NCBI GenBank assembly: GCA_016721245.1
Contig: JADKIQ010000005.1
Span: forward strand, 186,001-250,000
Origin: Sphingobacteriales bacterium
Lineage (GTDB): Bacteria > Bacteroidota > Bacteroidia > Chitinophagales > JADIYW01
Length of the DNA stretch: 64,000 nt
Reading direction: 5' to 3'
The first letter of the stretch is position 1. Every line of letters starts with the position of its first letter. The notes beneath the pieces were generated by a model that did not search any database, was not told the origin of the DNA, and saw only the letters and a program-made list of their open reading frames with translations. A program made the position numbers and the translations under genes. Positions 9,238 to 18,276 of the stretch are shown here, piece after piece.

Positions 9238-11154
9238 TTATTGCTTGATAAACTTCCTTGAAACCGTACTGGTTTGCGTCTTAAATGTAACGATGTATTC
9301 TGCAGCGGGCAAATCCATTATTTGTATGGCGTCCTGATGTAAGCCGCCTGATTGCATTCCATAGTTAACCGATCTAATCTCATTTCCTTCAATATCATAA
9401 AGTGACACTGATAAAGACTCCGGTGATTTCATAAAATACTGAAATCTCAGGTAATTTTGTGTTGGATTTGGATAAATACTCATCAGTTCCACCTGGTTTT
9501 GATTGTATTTTACACCCGTAGCCAGTCCGTTATTACGTGGATTAACTGGTGCTAAAGCCGGAAATACTTTCGGAGTGTATGTTGGACCCGAGTATAGATT
9601 TAGGTGATTTTCATTTACTTTTGTACACCATGTTCCCAACAATTTTAAAGAGGGACTTAAAAATCCGCTAAGGTCGGTTTGCCAGTAATCTGCGCAGGCA
9701 GAGTTCGGCGTTAAATCTACAACAAAATATCCTGTTGAGTTTGGATTTACATATTTTAAATGCTGGTTATTGGTGTACATGTAACTTTGCTGTCCGCCAA
9801 ACAAACCACCATTTACCACATTGTCACCAACAAACTCTACGCCTGCACTCCCGTCGCCTGTTGTCGGATTATATGGCACTACTCCGCTTGGAACATCAAA
9901 AGCCATCGCAACGTGTATATCTCCGCTTAGCACCACCATGTTTTTTATATTGTAGTGATTTATGGTATCCAGTACTTTTTTCCTTTCCAGTGGATAAATA
10001 TCCCATCCGGCAGCACTATGCCACGGGAAAGAAAGCCCCAAAATTGTTTGTTTGTAAACAAACGAAGAAAACACGACCTGATTAGCCATAACCTTCCATG
10101 TGGCAGTTGAGGTTTTTAATTTTTGGGTAATCCATTCCATTTGTCTTTCACCATGCATGGGTTTATCCGGTGTATCAAATTGCAGATTGTCAATATTTGT
10201 AATTAAGTCCAATCCTTGCTGTGAAGAATTTACATCTTTTTTTTCAATTCTGTCTTCCGTGTATATAATATCGGCTAAGTTTCCAATCTTCTGTGTAAAG
10301 TTGATGATATTTGTTCTGGACGTATCTTCCCGCATCGGAATCCATTCTTTAAATATAGTAATTGCGTTTGCTTTTCTGACCGCCCATGAGCCTTGTGTAA
10401 CCGGATTATGGTACGCAGACGTATCAGCAAAAGCATCGTTGGCGAATTCATGATCATCCCAGATAACCACCATTGGAAATTGCTGGTGTAAATTACGCAA
10501 TGAAGGGTCCAGGCGATACCAGGCATAACGTTGTCGGTAACTCCCCAAATCGAATGCATCGTATTCAGGAAAAGTTCTTCTTTTAATGGTATCAATAGCA
10601 GAAACACCTCGTCTCAATCCATCTTCATAAATATAATCTCCGAGATGTATCACCAAATCCACATCATTTCTTTTGGTGACAGCATCATATGCATTAAAAT
10701 ATCCGAAAGAATAATTAGAACAATTCACAACAGCAATTCTGAAATTAGCAACAGAACCGACAGGCAGGGTTTTGGTTCTGCCTCTTTGTGAATACCTGCC
10801 CAAGGCTTCAAATTCATAGTAATAATAAGTATCCGGCTGCAATCCTGTAACGTCAACCTTTAATGTGTAATCTTTGGATGCATCTGTAGTTGTTACGCCC
10901 TGTGCTACAATATTCTGCATATTAGAATCCTTTGCCATTCTCCATTTCACCTGCACGGAGGCTGTATCTGTTGTCACTCTGGTCCAAATGATAACTCTGT
11001 CCTGTAAGGGATCCCCGGAAGCAACGCCATGATAAAAAGGTTGTATTGTAGAATCTAAAATAGAACGGTCATTGGGATAATCGGTAGCATGCAATGCAAA
11101 AACAGAGCATATAAATACGATAGCAGCAGAAAGGGTGTTGTAAAATAATCTCAT
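9238..11154 (-). CDS. phoD: PhoD-family alkaline phosphatase with T9SS sorting domain
   Basis: A 638-aa secreted protein. Residues 1-23 form a signal peptide ending near LHA. An N-terminal Fn3-like PhoD domain contains FYHGVASGDPLQDRVIIWTR, and the metallophosphoesterase core shows HLGDYIYEDG, WDDHEFANDAFAD and VVLSGDIHVAM, the metal-binding sets of PhoD. The last 80 residues (starting SIYPNPTQNYLRF, ending VSRKFIKQ) are a type A T9SS C-terminal sorting domain, so the enzyme should be exported and attached to the surface. PhoD enzymes hydrolyse phosphomonoesters and diesters with Fe/Ca. It appears to be a single gene, unrelated in function to the flanking polysaccharide genes. Confidence 0.9.
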   Translation of the reverse strand: MRLFYNTLSAAIVFICSVFALHATDYPNDRSILDSTIQPFYHGVASGDPLQDRVIIWTRVTTDTASVQVKWRMAKDSNMQNIVAQGVTTTDASKDYTLKVDVTGLQPDTYYYYEFEALGRYSQRGRTKTLPVGSVANFRIAVVNCSNYSFGYFNAYDAVTKRNDVDLVIHLGDYIYEDGLRRGVSAIDTIKRRTFPEYDAFDLGSYRQRYAWYRLDPSLRNLHQQFPMVVIWDDHEFANDAFADTSAYHNPVTQGSWAVRKANAITIFKEWIPMREDTSRTNIINFTQKIGNLADIIYTEDRIEKKDVNSSQQGLDLITNIDNLQFDTPDKPMHGERQMEWITQKLKTSTATWKVMANQVVFSSFVYKQTILGLSFPWHSAAGWDIYPLERKKVLDTINHYNIKNMVVLSGDIHVAMAFDVPSGVVPYNPTTGDGSAGVEFVGDNVVNGGLFGGQQSYMYTNNQHLKYVNPNSTGYFVVDLTPNSACADYWQTDLSGFLSPSLKLLGTWCTKVNENHLNLYSGPTYTPKVFPALAPVNPRNNGLATGVKYNQNQVELMSIYPNPTQNYLRFQYFMKSPESLSVSLYDIEGNEIRSVNYGMQSGGLHQDAIQIMDLPAAEYIVTFKTQTSTVSRKFIKQ

Positions 11155-11277
11155 GTATTGATTGTATTTACAAATATAAACTAAATTTCGGGTGTACTCA
11201 ATTGAAGAACGTACAAAATTCTGGGAAAGTTCGCTTGTAAATGTTATTTAACATAGTTTAAACAGTCAATCTGCCAA

Positions 11278-12279
11278 CTATGATTTTAAAGCAGCTGAAA
11301 GTATTTTATAAAACTGATCAGCCGTATTTTCCCAATTAAACTGTTTGGCTCTTTCCATTCCTTTCTGAGATAATTCCTGCTGCAATTTAACATCTGAAGT
11401 CAGTTTTTGCATTGCATTCGTTATTTCACTTATAGATGTTGGATTTACCAGCAAGGCCGCATCAGCGGCTATCTCTTTGCAGGAAGTAGTATTAGAGGTA
11501 ATTACTGGAACACCACAAGCCATCGCCTCTGCAATAGGCAAACCGAATCCTTCATGCAGCGAAACAAAAACCAGTCCAAGTGCCTGTTGATAATAGTCAA
11601 TTATTTGATTTTCTGTAAGGTTGGAATTAATTATTTCCAGCCCTTTTATTGGCTCTTTCGATTCATAAGGTTTTACAATGGCCATCAAACGTGGACGTGT
11701 TGCTTCGTCTAATTTCTTGTAGGCTTCCAGCAGGCGTTCAAAATTCTTTTTTTTCTGGTAAGAGATAACGGTAAGAAAATAAGGAGCTGTGTCTTTTTTC
11801 TCTGTTGCCGGTTTAAATTTCTCATGATTGATGCCATTCCAGAATGCCGTTACTTTTTTTGCAGGAAAATCTACAGACGAAGTAAGTTCACTTTTGGTGT
11901 ATTCACTAACCGTCATCACATGAGCAATATGGGGCTCCATCAGCTTCCACTTCAAACGTTCTTTCCATCTTTTAATTTGTCCTGAAATCTTTTGCTGGAA
12001 AGTGAAGTAAAAAGTATTTAAGGGCAGTGTAAACATCGCCATTCCGTGTACCGTAAGCACCAGCGGCTTTTTTATTTTTCTGAAGGCTAATGCAGGCGCA
12101 ATGCCTCCACCACAACGCGGATCCCAGTAGATATCAATATCCGACAATGGCAGTTCATTCAGAGACGTAAATGTGGTAAATGTTATATGGTGCTTTTCCT
12201 GAAGGACGGACATAATATTCCAGGCACAATGTTTCATGCTGTAAGGTGTAGTATCTGGCAAATAAACGGCAACCTTCAT
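11278..12279 (-). CDS. Glycosyltransferase family 4/1 (GT-B)
   Basis: This 333-aa GT-B enzyme shows the C-terminal donor-binding region LVFVSLHEGFGLPIAEAMAC and GVPVITSNTTSCKEIAADAA, with the EX7E-type glutamates of GT4, plus ISYQKKKNFERLLEAYKKL before it. The N-terminal domain includes a glycine-rich segment, DPRCGGGIAPALA. No signal peptide or membrane helix is seen; it should act on the cytoplasmic face using a nucleotide sugar. Its ATG overlaps the stop codon of the flippase gene by one base (TAATG), so the two are translationally coupled. Confidence 0.88.
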   Translation of the reverse strand: MKVAVYLPDTTPYSMKHCAWNIMSVLQEKHHITFTTFTSLNELPLSDIDIYWDPRCGGGIAPALAFRKIKKPLVLTVHGMAMFTLPLNTFYFTFQQKISGQIKRWKERLKWKLMEPHIAHVMTVSEYTKSELTSSVDFPAKKVTAFWNGINHEKFKPATEKKDTAPYFLTVISYQKKKNFERLLEAYKKLDEATRPRLMAIVKPYESKEPIKGLEIINSNLTENQIIDYYQQALGLVFVSLHEGFGLPIAEAMACGVPVITSNTTSCKEIAADAALLVNPTSISEITNAMQKLTSDVKLQQELSQKGMERAKQFNWENTADQFYKILSAALKS

Positions 12280-13640
12280 TATTTCTTATTCAAATTTAAA
12301 AAAGGAAAATACACGATATAAAATCCGAATGTTTTTTTGATATAAAACGCACCAATAACGTTCCATAAAATCATACTGATGGCGTTTGCCGCTGCAGCTC
12401 CGACAATTCCGTATCTTGGAATTAAGAAAAGATTGATAACAATATTTACTACAGCACCAAAAAAGGAAATATTTCTGAATTGCTTATGATAGCCTGTGGC
12501 ATTTAATAATTGTGCTACAGGGCCACACGTAGTATTCAGCACTTGCCCAACGGTTAGCACAGATAAACACAAAGCACCCTTCATAAATTCGTTTCCATAC
12601 AACCACATAACGTATTTAGAAAAGAATAGCAGAATGATAAATACCGGAAGACTCAACAAAAAAATCAACTTGGAAGATTTACAGGCAATTCGTTGTACTT
12701 CCTCTAGATTTTTTTGAGTATATAATTGTGTTATTTTGGGTTGTACCGTTGTATTTAAAGCCACCAATAACGTTGCCGCCAGCATAGAAATATTGGTGCA
12801 GGTTTTGTAAATACCCACCATATCCGTTCCAACATGATAAGACTTTAAAATAAATACATCTGCGCTGTTGGTCACCAGAAAGGCCGCATAGGTCATCAGC
12901 ATCGGAAAGGCAACAGACAATACTTCCTGATGGTTCGCGGTTTCCATCAAGGTTTCTTTACCAGCTGGCTGATGAAAATATTTATAAATGGGAATTAGCG
13001 AAAACAACCAGGGCAAAAAACAGATGGTACTCCAGTGCAGATAAATCGGATTATCAAACCGGAAAAGAAAAAATGTAATCGCAAATAAGACCACTAAGCG
13101 AATAACGGTGGGTAATACCAATGACATGTTGGCGGTGTGTACTTTCAAGGCTGCGCGCAGACTAAAATAATTTAATTCACCCAATACATAAAACGGCAAA
13201 AACAATCCTGAGATTCGGAACAACCAGACCATATCCGGCTCATTCCAGTAGCGCGACAACCATGGCGAAATGACATATAAAATAATGGCAGCGATGACCG
13301 AAAAGAGCACAATCAGCTGATTACCTTTGAGAAAAATGGAATAAGCAGATTTCAGATTATATTTTTCCCTGAATTCAGGAATCAGTTTTTGAAGGGCTTC
13401 TTTTACGCCGAAATTGATAAAGATGGCAAAAATACCCATCACCGTAACAATCAATGTTAACCTGCCGGATGCTTCCGCCCCGTAGTATCTTCCGATTAAA
13501 ACCCCTGAAATAAAACGCAATCCCTGTACAAAAAACAAGGTAATTGCCGTTGACAAACTGCCTTTCAGTACAAAACCGAAGTTTTTATCTTGCAGCGCAT
13601 GTTGTAATTTGTCTTTGTAGGATTGAATATTCAACGGCAT
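12279..13640 (-). CDS. Polysaccharide flippase (Wzx/MATE-like, MVF superfamily)
   Basis: A 453-aa protein with about 14 hydrophobic helices and the N-terminal pattern KGSLSTAITLFFVQGLRFIS typical of lipid-linked oligosaccharide flippases of the polysaccharide biosynthesis family. Near the C-terminus the run YGIVGAAAANAISMI also fits the family. It is expected to translocate the undecaprenyl-linked unit for the polymerase encoded at 5086-6423. It is coupled to the downstream glycosyltransferase. A TAnnTTTG box lies directly upstream at 13652-13659. Confidence 0.88.
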   Translation of the reverse strand: MPLNIQSYKDKLQHALQDKNFGFVLKGSLSTAITLFFVQGLRFISGVLIGRYYGAEASGRLTLIVTVMGIFAIFINFGVKEALQKLIPEFREKYNLKSAYSIFLKGNQLIVLFSVIAAIILYVISPWLSRYWNEPDMVWLFRISGLFLPFYVLGELNYFSLRAALKVHTANMSLVLPTVIRLVVLFAITFFLFRFDNPIYLHWSTICFLPWLFSLIPIYKYFHQPAGKETLMETANHQEVLSVAFPMLMTYAAFLVTNSADVFILKSYHVGTDMVGIYKTCTNISMLAATLLVALNTTVQPKITQLYTQKNLEEVQRIACKSSKLIFLLSLPVFIILLFFSKYVMWLYGNEFMKGALCLSVLTVGQVLNTTCGPVAQLLNATGYHKQFRNISFFGAVVNIVINLFLIPRYGIVGAAAANAISMILWNVIGAFYIKKTFGFYIVYFPFLNLNKK

Positions 13641-13651
13641 TGTTTACTTTA

Positions 13652-13659
13652 CAAAAATA
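13652..13659 (-). promoter_or_regulatory. -7 box TATTTTTG of the flippase/glycosyltransferase operon
   Basis: On the minus strand TATTTTTG matches the Bacteroidota TAnnTTTG -7 element and ends about 10 bp before the flippase ATG, so the leader would be very short. No good -33 TTG was found at the right spacing. Confidence 0.4.
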
Positions 13660-13673
13660 GGCATTGTATTTAA

Positions 13674-13705
13674 TTGATGTACATAGGTATTTTTTATTAT
13701 TTTTG
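13674..13705 (+). promoter_or_regulatory. Promoter of the MBOAT/SGNH operon (TTG - 21 bp - TATTTTTG)
   Basis: A -33 TTG at 13674-13676 and a -7 box TATTTTTG at 13698-13705, spaced 21 bp, agree with the Bacteroidota sigma-70 consensus. The MBOAT ATG follows at 13737. It diverges from the flippase promoter within a 96-bp gap. Confidence 0.5.
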
Positions 13706-13736
13706 GAGGCGTGTAAAAATGCGCTAAAAACGGAAG

Positions 13737-15248
13737 ATGCTATTCAATTCATTACATTTCTTAGTCTTTTTTCCTGTTTTCTGCTATCTGTATTTCAGTG
13801 TTCCAAAGCAACACCAATGGAAAATTTTAGTAGCGGGCGGTTATTATTTCTATGGAAATTTCAGTCCGTTTTTTGCCATTATTTTGTTTGTCATCACCTG
13901 CAATGATTTTTTAGCTGGTAAAATGATGGATAAAGAATCCTCTCAGCAAAAAAAGAAGAAATGGCTGTTTCTGAGTATGGCAGGCAACCTGGGCATTCTC
14001 TTTACTTTTAAATATTTAGATTTTGCGGACAACAACATACGTGAATTACTGGCTGTATTCCATATTCCGTGGTTTGTGCCGGAACCATATTTCAACAACT
14101 GGGTGGTTCCTGTCGGCGTTTCCTTTTTAACGTTCCAGTCACTAAGCTATACAATAGATGTATATAAAGGCGTAACGAAAGCCGAACAGCATTTCGGTTA
14201 TTTTGCCTCCTTTACTGCTTTCTGGCCGGTAATGGTGAATGGTCCGATTGAGCGCGCCAAGAATTTATTACCACAAATAAAAGAAGAACACCGTTTTGAT
14301 TACGACAGAATGCGACTCGGCTTATTCCGCATGGCCTGGGGATTTTTCAAGAAAGCTGTGATTGCGGACAGGCTGGCTTTTTATGTAGACAATCTATATT
14401 TGCATTATGATGTTATTTCCGGCTGGACGACTTTAATCGGCGGCTTGTTTTTCTTTATACAGGTCTATTGCGATTTTTCAGGATACTCAGATATTGCACT
14501 TGGCGCAGCAAAAGTAATGGGCATTGATGTCATGGAAAACTTCAAACGTCCGTTTTTTGCAAAGAATCTGGCGGATTTCTGGACGCGCTGGCATATATCA
14601 CTTTCCACCTGGCTGACGGATTATGTATTTTTCTATCTCGGTGCTTATAAAGCCAGCGGAGGTAAAGTAATCTTCAATGTGATTTTCGTTTTAGCCTTAT
14701 GCGGGTTATGGCATGGTGCCAACTGGCCGATGGTATTGTCTTTTACGATGGTGGGTGTATTCATGGCCATCCGATATTGGTGGCAGGCCAATGTGGTGCG
14801 CATCATAAAACCCAGCAACACCTATCGTCTGTTTGACAAATACTTTCCCGATTGGGCACACAGCATTATTACCATTTTTCTATTTTTATTCTGTTTTTTA
14901 TTATTCAGAGTACATACCGCACAAATGGCCATCAACCATGCACATCCTGACGCACCTGTAGAATGGATAACTATAGCAAAAACGATGTATGGGAATTTGT
15001 TCAGGTTAAATACTGCCGCTTACTTTCATGAGTGGATGTTGAATCAGGGGGTGATACAGTTTGCCATAGCCATATTTTTTGTGGCTGTTTTATTTATTAC
15101 AGAGGCTATCACCGGTGACTCCAAAATTGAAACCATTGTTATATCAAAAGATAAAATTCAGCGCTGGACAATCTATGTCCTGTTGCTGGTAAGCATCGTT
15201 TGGTTTGGAATATTTAATAATACCTCGTTTGTGTATTTTCAATATTAG
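13737..15248 (+). CDS. MBOAT family O-acyltransferase (AlgI-like)
   Basis: A 503-aa polytopic protein of the AlgI/DltB type. Seen are the N-terminal MLFNSLHFLVFFPVF, KYLDFADNNI, the PVGVSFLTFQSLSYTIDVYKG segment (residues 122-142), DFWTRWHISLSTWLTDYVFF and the catalytic His326 in LWHGANWP. MBOAT enzymes move acyl groups across the inner membrane and pass them to a periplasmic partner that acylates exopolysaccharide. The next gene, 6 bp downstream, encodes that kind of partner. About ten membrane segments are expected. Confidence 0.92.
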   Translation: MLFNSLHFLVFFPVFCYLYFSVPKQHQWKILVAGGYYFYGNFSPFFAIILFVITCNDFLAGKMMDKESSQQKKKKWLFLSMAGNLGILFTFKYLDFADNNIRELLAVFHIPWFVPEPYFNNWVVPVGVSFLTFQSLSYTIDVYKGVTKAEQHFGYFASFTAFWPVMVNGPIERAKNLLPQIKEEHRFDYDRMRLGLFRMAWGFFKKAVIADRLAFYVDNLYLHYDVISGWTTLIGGLFFFIQVYCDFSGYSDIALGAAKVMGIDVMENFKRPFFAKNLADFWTRWHISLSTWLTDYVFFYLGAYKASGGKVIFNVIFVLALCGLWHGANWPMVLSFTMVGVFMAIRYWWQANVVRIIKPSNTYRLFDKYFPDWAHSIITIFLFLFCFLLFRVHTAQMAINHAHPDAPVEWITIAKTMYGNLFRLNTAAYFHEWMLNQGVIQFAIAIFFVAVLFITEAITGDSKIETIVISKDKIQRWTIYVLLLVSIVWFGIFNNTSFVYFQY

Positions 15249-15254
15249 AATGAA

Positions 15255-16337
15255 ATGTTAAAGAAGACAGTAAGAAATATTATCCTGATTACTATCCTGC
15301 TACTGGTGCTCTCCTCTGTAGTGCGATTCTTTATGCCTTTTTACTGGGGCGATTCTGTTCAAACAGTGAAGTATGAGTATTATAAAAAACATGCAGAACA
15401 ATACAATGCCGTTTATCTGGGCGGAAGTTTGGAATATCGCCATATTGACCCCACTATCATTGATAGTGTAGCACAAAAAAACGGCATTGATTTACGCTCC
15501 TTTAATCTGGGTGTGGACGGACACGGCATCGTTCAGGAGATGAGCGACCTCGACGGACTGCTGAGCATTCGAAATCCCAACTTAAAATATATCTTTTTGA
15601 GCATCAGCAGTGAGGCCTATTTTTTTCAATCTAATTTACACACGCCAAAATGGATTTCATGGCATTCCGCAAATTCCACCTACAGAGCATGGAGTATCAT
15701 TCCGACACTGGATAATCCTGTAATATTCCGTTCGAAGTATATGTATTTCTTCGGCATGAGCTGGATGGAGAATTTATTTAATATAGGAACGGTGCCGGAT
15801 ATGCTGAAATATCGTTTTGATAAAACTTATCTGGACTCCAGCTATATAGGAAAAGACAGAAACGGATTTTATCCCTACGATTATGAGGAAAACCATCTGT
15901 TTATGGAGTACAAATGGGAAGACACCTTACTATTACAATCCAGAAAAAGATTTGAAAGCGGAGATCCTTATTCTGACACCTTAAACAAAGAGGTTTTAAC
16001 TTCATTTACAAATTTCAAAGGAACGGAAAAACCAAATGCTCCGATGGTTAAAATTTGTCTGGATGCCTACAACAAATGTAAAAAAAGAGGCATACAGGTA
16101 TTTTTCATCCTTCCTCCAAAAGCGAGAACTAACTATAGTTTATTGCTCCCTGTTTTCAATGCCATGCCGGAAGGTTCTAAAATTGAACTCGGTGACATCC
16201 GAAAATACCCAAAATTTTATTCTATTGAATACGGCTACAATTTTCATCACCTGAATTATAAAGGTGCAAAATTATTTAGCCATGAAATGGCAAAACAACT
16301 GGTGCCTTTAATGAAAGCGCAAAGAGATAGTTTATAA
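15255..16337 (+). CDS. SGNH-like periplasmic partner of the MBOAT acyltransferase (AlgJ/AlgX-like)
   Basis: A 360-aa protein with one N-terminal membrane anchor (residues 8-28). It has AVYLGGSLEYRHIDP, where Ser is the likely SGNH nucleophile, then FNLGVDGHGIVQEM, a good fit to a block with Gly/Asn oxyanion residues, and near the end YNFHHLNYKGAKLFS, where the HLN..G motif resembles the last catalytic His of this fold. Overall similarity to AlgJ/AlgX or DltD is inferred from these motifs and from the position next to the MBOAT gene. The likely role is final transfer of the acyl group onto the surface glycan. Confidence 0.6.
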   Translation: MLKKTVRNIILITILLLVLSSVVRFFMPFYWGDSVQTVKYEYYKKHAEQYNAVYLGGSLEYRHIDPTIIDSVAQKNGIDLRSFNLGVDGHGIVQEMSDLDGLLSIRNPNLKYIFLSISSEAYFFQSNLHTPKWISWHSANSTYRAWSIIPTLDNPVIFRSKYMYFFGMSWMENLFNIGTVPDMLKYRFDKTYLDSSYIGKDRNGFYPYDYEENHLFMEYKWEDTLLLQSRKRFESGDPYSDTLNKEVLTSFTNFKGTEKPNAPMVKICLDAYNKCKKRGIQVFFILPPKARTNYSLLLPVFNAMPEGSKIELGDIRKYPKFYSIEYGYNFHHLNYKGAKLFSHEMAKQLVPLMKAQRDSL

Positions 16338-16342
16338 TATCA

Positions 16343-16840
16343 TTAAATAGACTCTGCAGCTTTATGTACCTTAAATGCATAGATACGCTGAAGATAATAA
16401 GAAGTGGCCACCACGATAACCGATGTAATTAATCTGGATGGTAACGGATAAAAATGCAGTATTTCCACAAAAAATTTCAAAAATCCGACATTCATTACTA
16501 CGCACAAAACAACCACACTTAGGTAATTAACCACTTGTCGTCTACCTCTAACTATAGAGTTTGTCCATACTACATAACGGCTCAGGTAAAAACCTGTTGG
16601 TGTACTAATTAGAAATGCCAAAATAAGTGAAGCAATATGCGGACTGAAGGTAAAAAAGGGTGTTTTAAAATTTTGCGCGCGAAAAAGATAATGATACACA
16701 ACAAAGAAGATCGCCATATCAAACGCTAGGTTCAGTCCGCCGCAAGACATATAAAGAAAACTTTGCGCAGGAATGAAGCGAAAGAACCATCTCCTGATGG
16801 TCAGCAAAACGGCTCTGATGAAACTGGCTATCGCTGTCAT
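16343..16840 (-). CDS. GtrA family membrane protein
   Basis: A 165-aa protein with four hydrophobic helices and the GtrA pattern: FLYMSCGGLNLAFDMAIFFV at residues 28-47, and LISTPTGFYLSRYVVW in the middle. GtrA-like proteins help move undecaprenyl-phosphate-linked sugars across the membrane, or act with a glycosyltransferase in cell-surface glycan synthesis. It is convergent with the SGNH-like gene (5 bp between stops) and lies downstream of the PKS operon, 39 bp from the PPTase start side. Confidence 0.85.
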   Translation of the reverse strand: MTAIASFIRAVLLTIRRWFFRFIPAQSFLYMSCGGLNLAFDMAIFFVVYHYLFRAQNFKTPFFTFSPHIASLILAFLISTPTGFYLSRYVVWTNSIVRGRRQVVNYLSVVVLCVVMNVGFLKFFVEILHFYPLPSRLITSVIVVATSYYLQRIYAFKVHKAAESI

Positions 16841-16879
16841 ATTTACCCCACAAAGATAATAAATAGCTCAGCTTATCTT

Positions 16880-17551
16880 CTATACTAAATCCGTTAACTT
16901 CAATTCATGTAAATTTATATCAAAATCAGCAGTGCTGCATACCGCAGCACTATATCCTTCTTCTGTTTCCATTTTTTGATAACAAAAGATATTCCTGTCG
17001 CAAATCACCTTGTTCTCATTTGCAAAGTCCTTATTATAGGCAGACAGAACATGTGTCTTGCTCAGAACCTCCACCCCGCGGCCATCGCATTTTATTGCGG
17101 CTTCCTTTACAGACCAAAACTTAAAAAAAGCCTGCTCCGGCTGTTCCGAGCAGTCAATTTCGCGGCATTCATGCTCATCAAAATAGCGTTCAGCGATATT
17201 CATTTTTAAGGTACGGTGTTTTTCAATATCAATGCCGACTCTGGCATTTTGGACAATGGCACAAATCACATAGTCGCCGGAATGTGAAATATTAAAATCA
17301 AAATCAGCATTTATATACGGCCTGTCTTTTGCGCCTGTTTTTAAATCCTGTAAAACATAAGGCATGTTCAGTTTCTTTAAGCCATATAACAACAACATCT
17401 TCCCCAACAAAGAAGACAGGGCGTTTTCCCAATGTTTGTAAGCATTGATATCCTTTTGAAAGTCTTCCGGCAACAGCAAAAGATATTTCCGGAAAATCTC
17501 TTCCGGTATTTTTTCCCTGTGTTTGATATGGAAGATATGAATCGTATTCAT
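16880..17551 (-). CDS. 4'-phosphopantetheinyl transferase (Sfp type)
   Basis: A 223-aa enzyme, normal length for Sfp-type PPTases. The motifs are FNISHSGDYVICAI (residues 87-100), the Mg-binding VGIDIEKHR with Asp108 and Glu110, and FFKFWSVKEAAIKCDGRG with Glu150 and Lys154. These enzymes attach the phosphopantetheine arm of CoA to a conserved Ser of carrier proteins. Being the last gene of the PKS operon, 23 bp behind the thioesterase, it most likely activates the two ACP domains encoded upstream (Ser1430 of module 1 and the Ser in GFDSMM of module 2). Confidence 0.92.
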   Translation of the reverse strand: MNTIHIFHIKHREKIPEEIFRKYLLLLPEDFQKDINAYKHWENALSSLLGKMLLLYGLKKLNMPYVLQDLKTGAKDRPYINADFDFNISHSGDYVICAIVQNARVGIDIEKHRTLKMNIAERYFDEHECREIDCSEQPEQAFFKFWSVKEAAIKCDGRGVEVLSKTHVLSAYNKDFANENKVICDRNIFCYQKMETEEGYSAAVCSTADFDINLHELKLTDLV

Positions 17552-17574
17552 CGTTTATTATAGTATTTCAGGAT

Positions 17575-18276
17575 CTAATTATCCTGCAACACTTTTTGTT
17601 TAATAAAATCAACCACTTTCTCATTTTCGTATAAGAAGAAGTGGCCTCCTTCAAAAGATTGTATATCGAAGTCTGTCGTAAAGAATTTACGCCAACCTTG
17701 CATTTTTTCTTCTGAGACATTACTGGTGTCTCTATCACCAAATAAAATGGTTGCCGGAATATTTAAAGATTCTATGCTTACAAATGTCTGATTAAACTGT
17801 TGAAACAATTCAAAATCACTTCGTAAAATTGGTTCGTAAAATTCTTTTAATTCTTTGTGTTGTAATAATTGTTCCGGCACGCCATTGTATTGCTGTACAA
17901 CTTTCCAAAATTCTTCTGATGAAACTCCAATAATATTCGGTTCATCTTTATATGCATCCGGACTTAAACGCGAAGCCAGAAACAAGTGCTTTGGCAAGGG
18001 TTTGTTTTCCTGTTTTAATTTATGCGTTAATAAAAAACCAATAATGGAACCCATGCTATTACCGATGATGCAATATTCCTCCGGCAACTGTTGTATCAGT
18101 TGTCTGTAGATATCATCAACGGCTGCTTCCAGATTTTGTACAAACTTTTCGGAGAAGCGGTCGCTTCTGCCCGGCAGTTCAAATGCAATGCTCTCTATTT
18201 CCGGCAATAATCTTTCCTGCATATTTCTATATGCATATTTATCTCCTCCGGCATGATGTAACAGAATGGCTTTCAT
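17575..18276 (-). CDS. Type II thioesterase (alpha/beta hydrolase, GrsT-like)
   Basis: A 233-aa alpha/beta hydrolase of the external thioesterase type: start ILLHHAGGDKYAYR, ELPGRSDRF, nucleophile Ser74 in IGNSMGSIIG (GNSMG instead of the usual GHSMG), a likely catalytic Asp in LFGDRDTSN and His in FEGGHFFLYE. Type II thioesterases remove wrong or stalled acyl groups from carrier proteins. No integrated TE domain is seen at the end of module 2, so this protein may also release the product. Its start codon directly abuts the stop of the AT-ACP gene (18277), showing tight coupling. Confidence 0.9.
   Translation of the reverse strand: MKAILLHHAGGDKYAYRNMQERLLPEIESIAFELPGRSDRFSEKFVQNLEAAVDDIYRQLIQQLPEEYCIIGNSMGSIIGFLLTHKLKQENKPLPKHLFLASRLSPDAYKDEPNIIGVSSEEFWKVVQQYNGVPEQLLQHKELKEFYEPILRSDFELFQQFNQTFVSIESLNIPATILFGDRDTSNVSEEKMQGWRKFFTTDFDIQSFEGGHFFLYENEKVVDFIKQKVLQDN

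Noticed and set aside
9227..9244. GCAATAA-AAAA-TTATTGC hairpin covering the two convergent stop codons
   Set aside because: It has no following T-run on either strand and a weak AT-only stem; not listed as a terminator.
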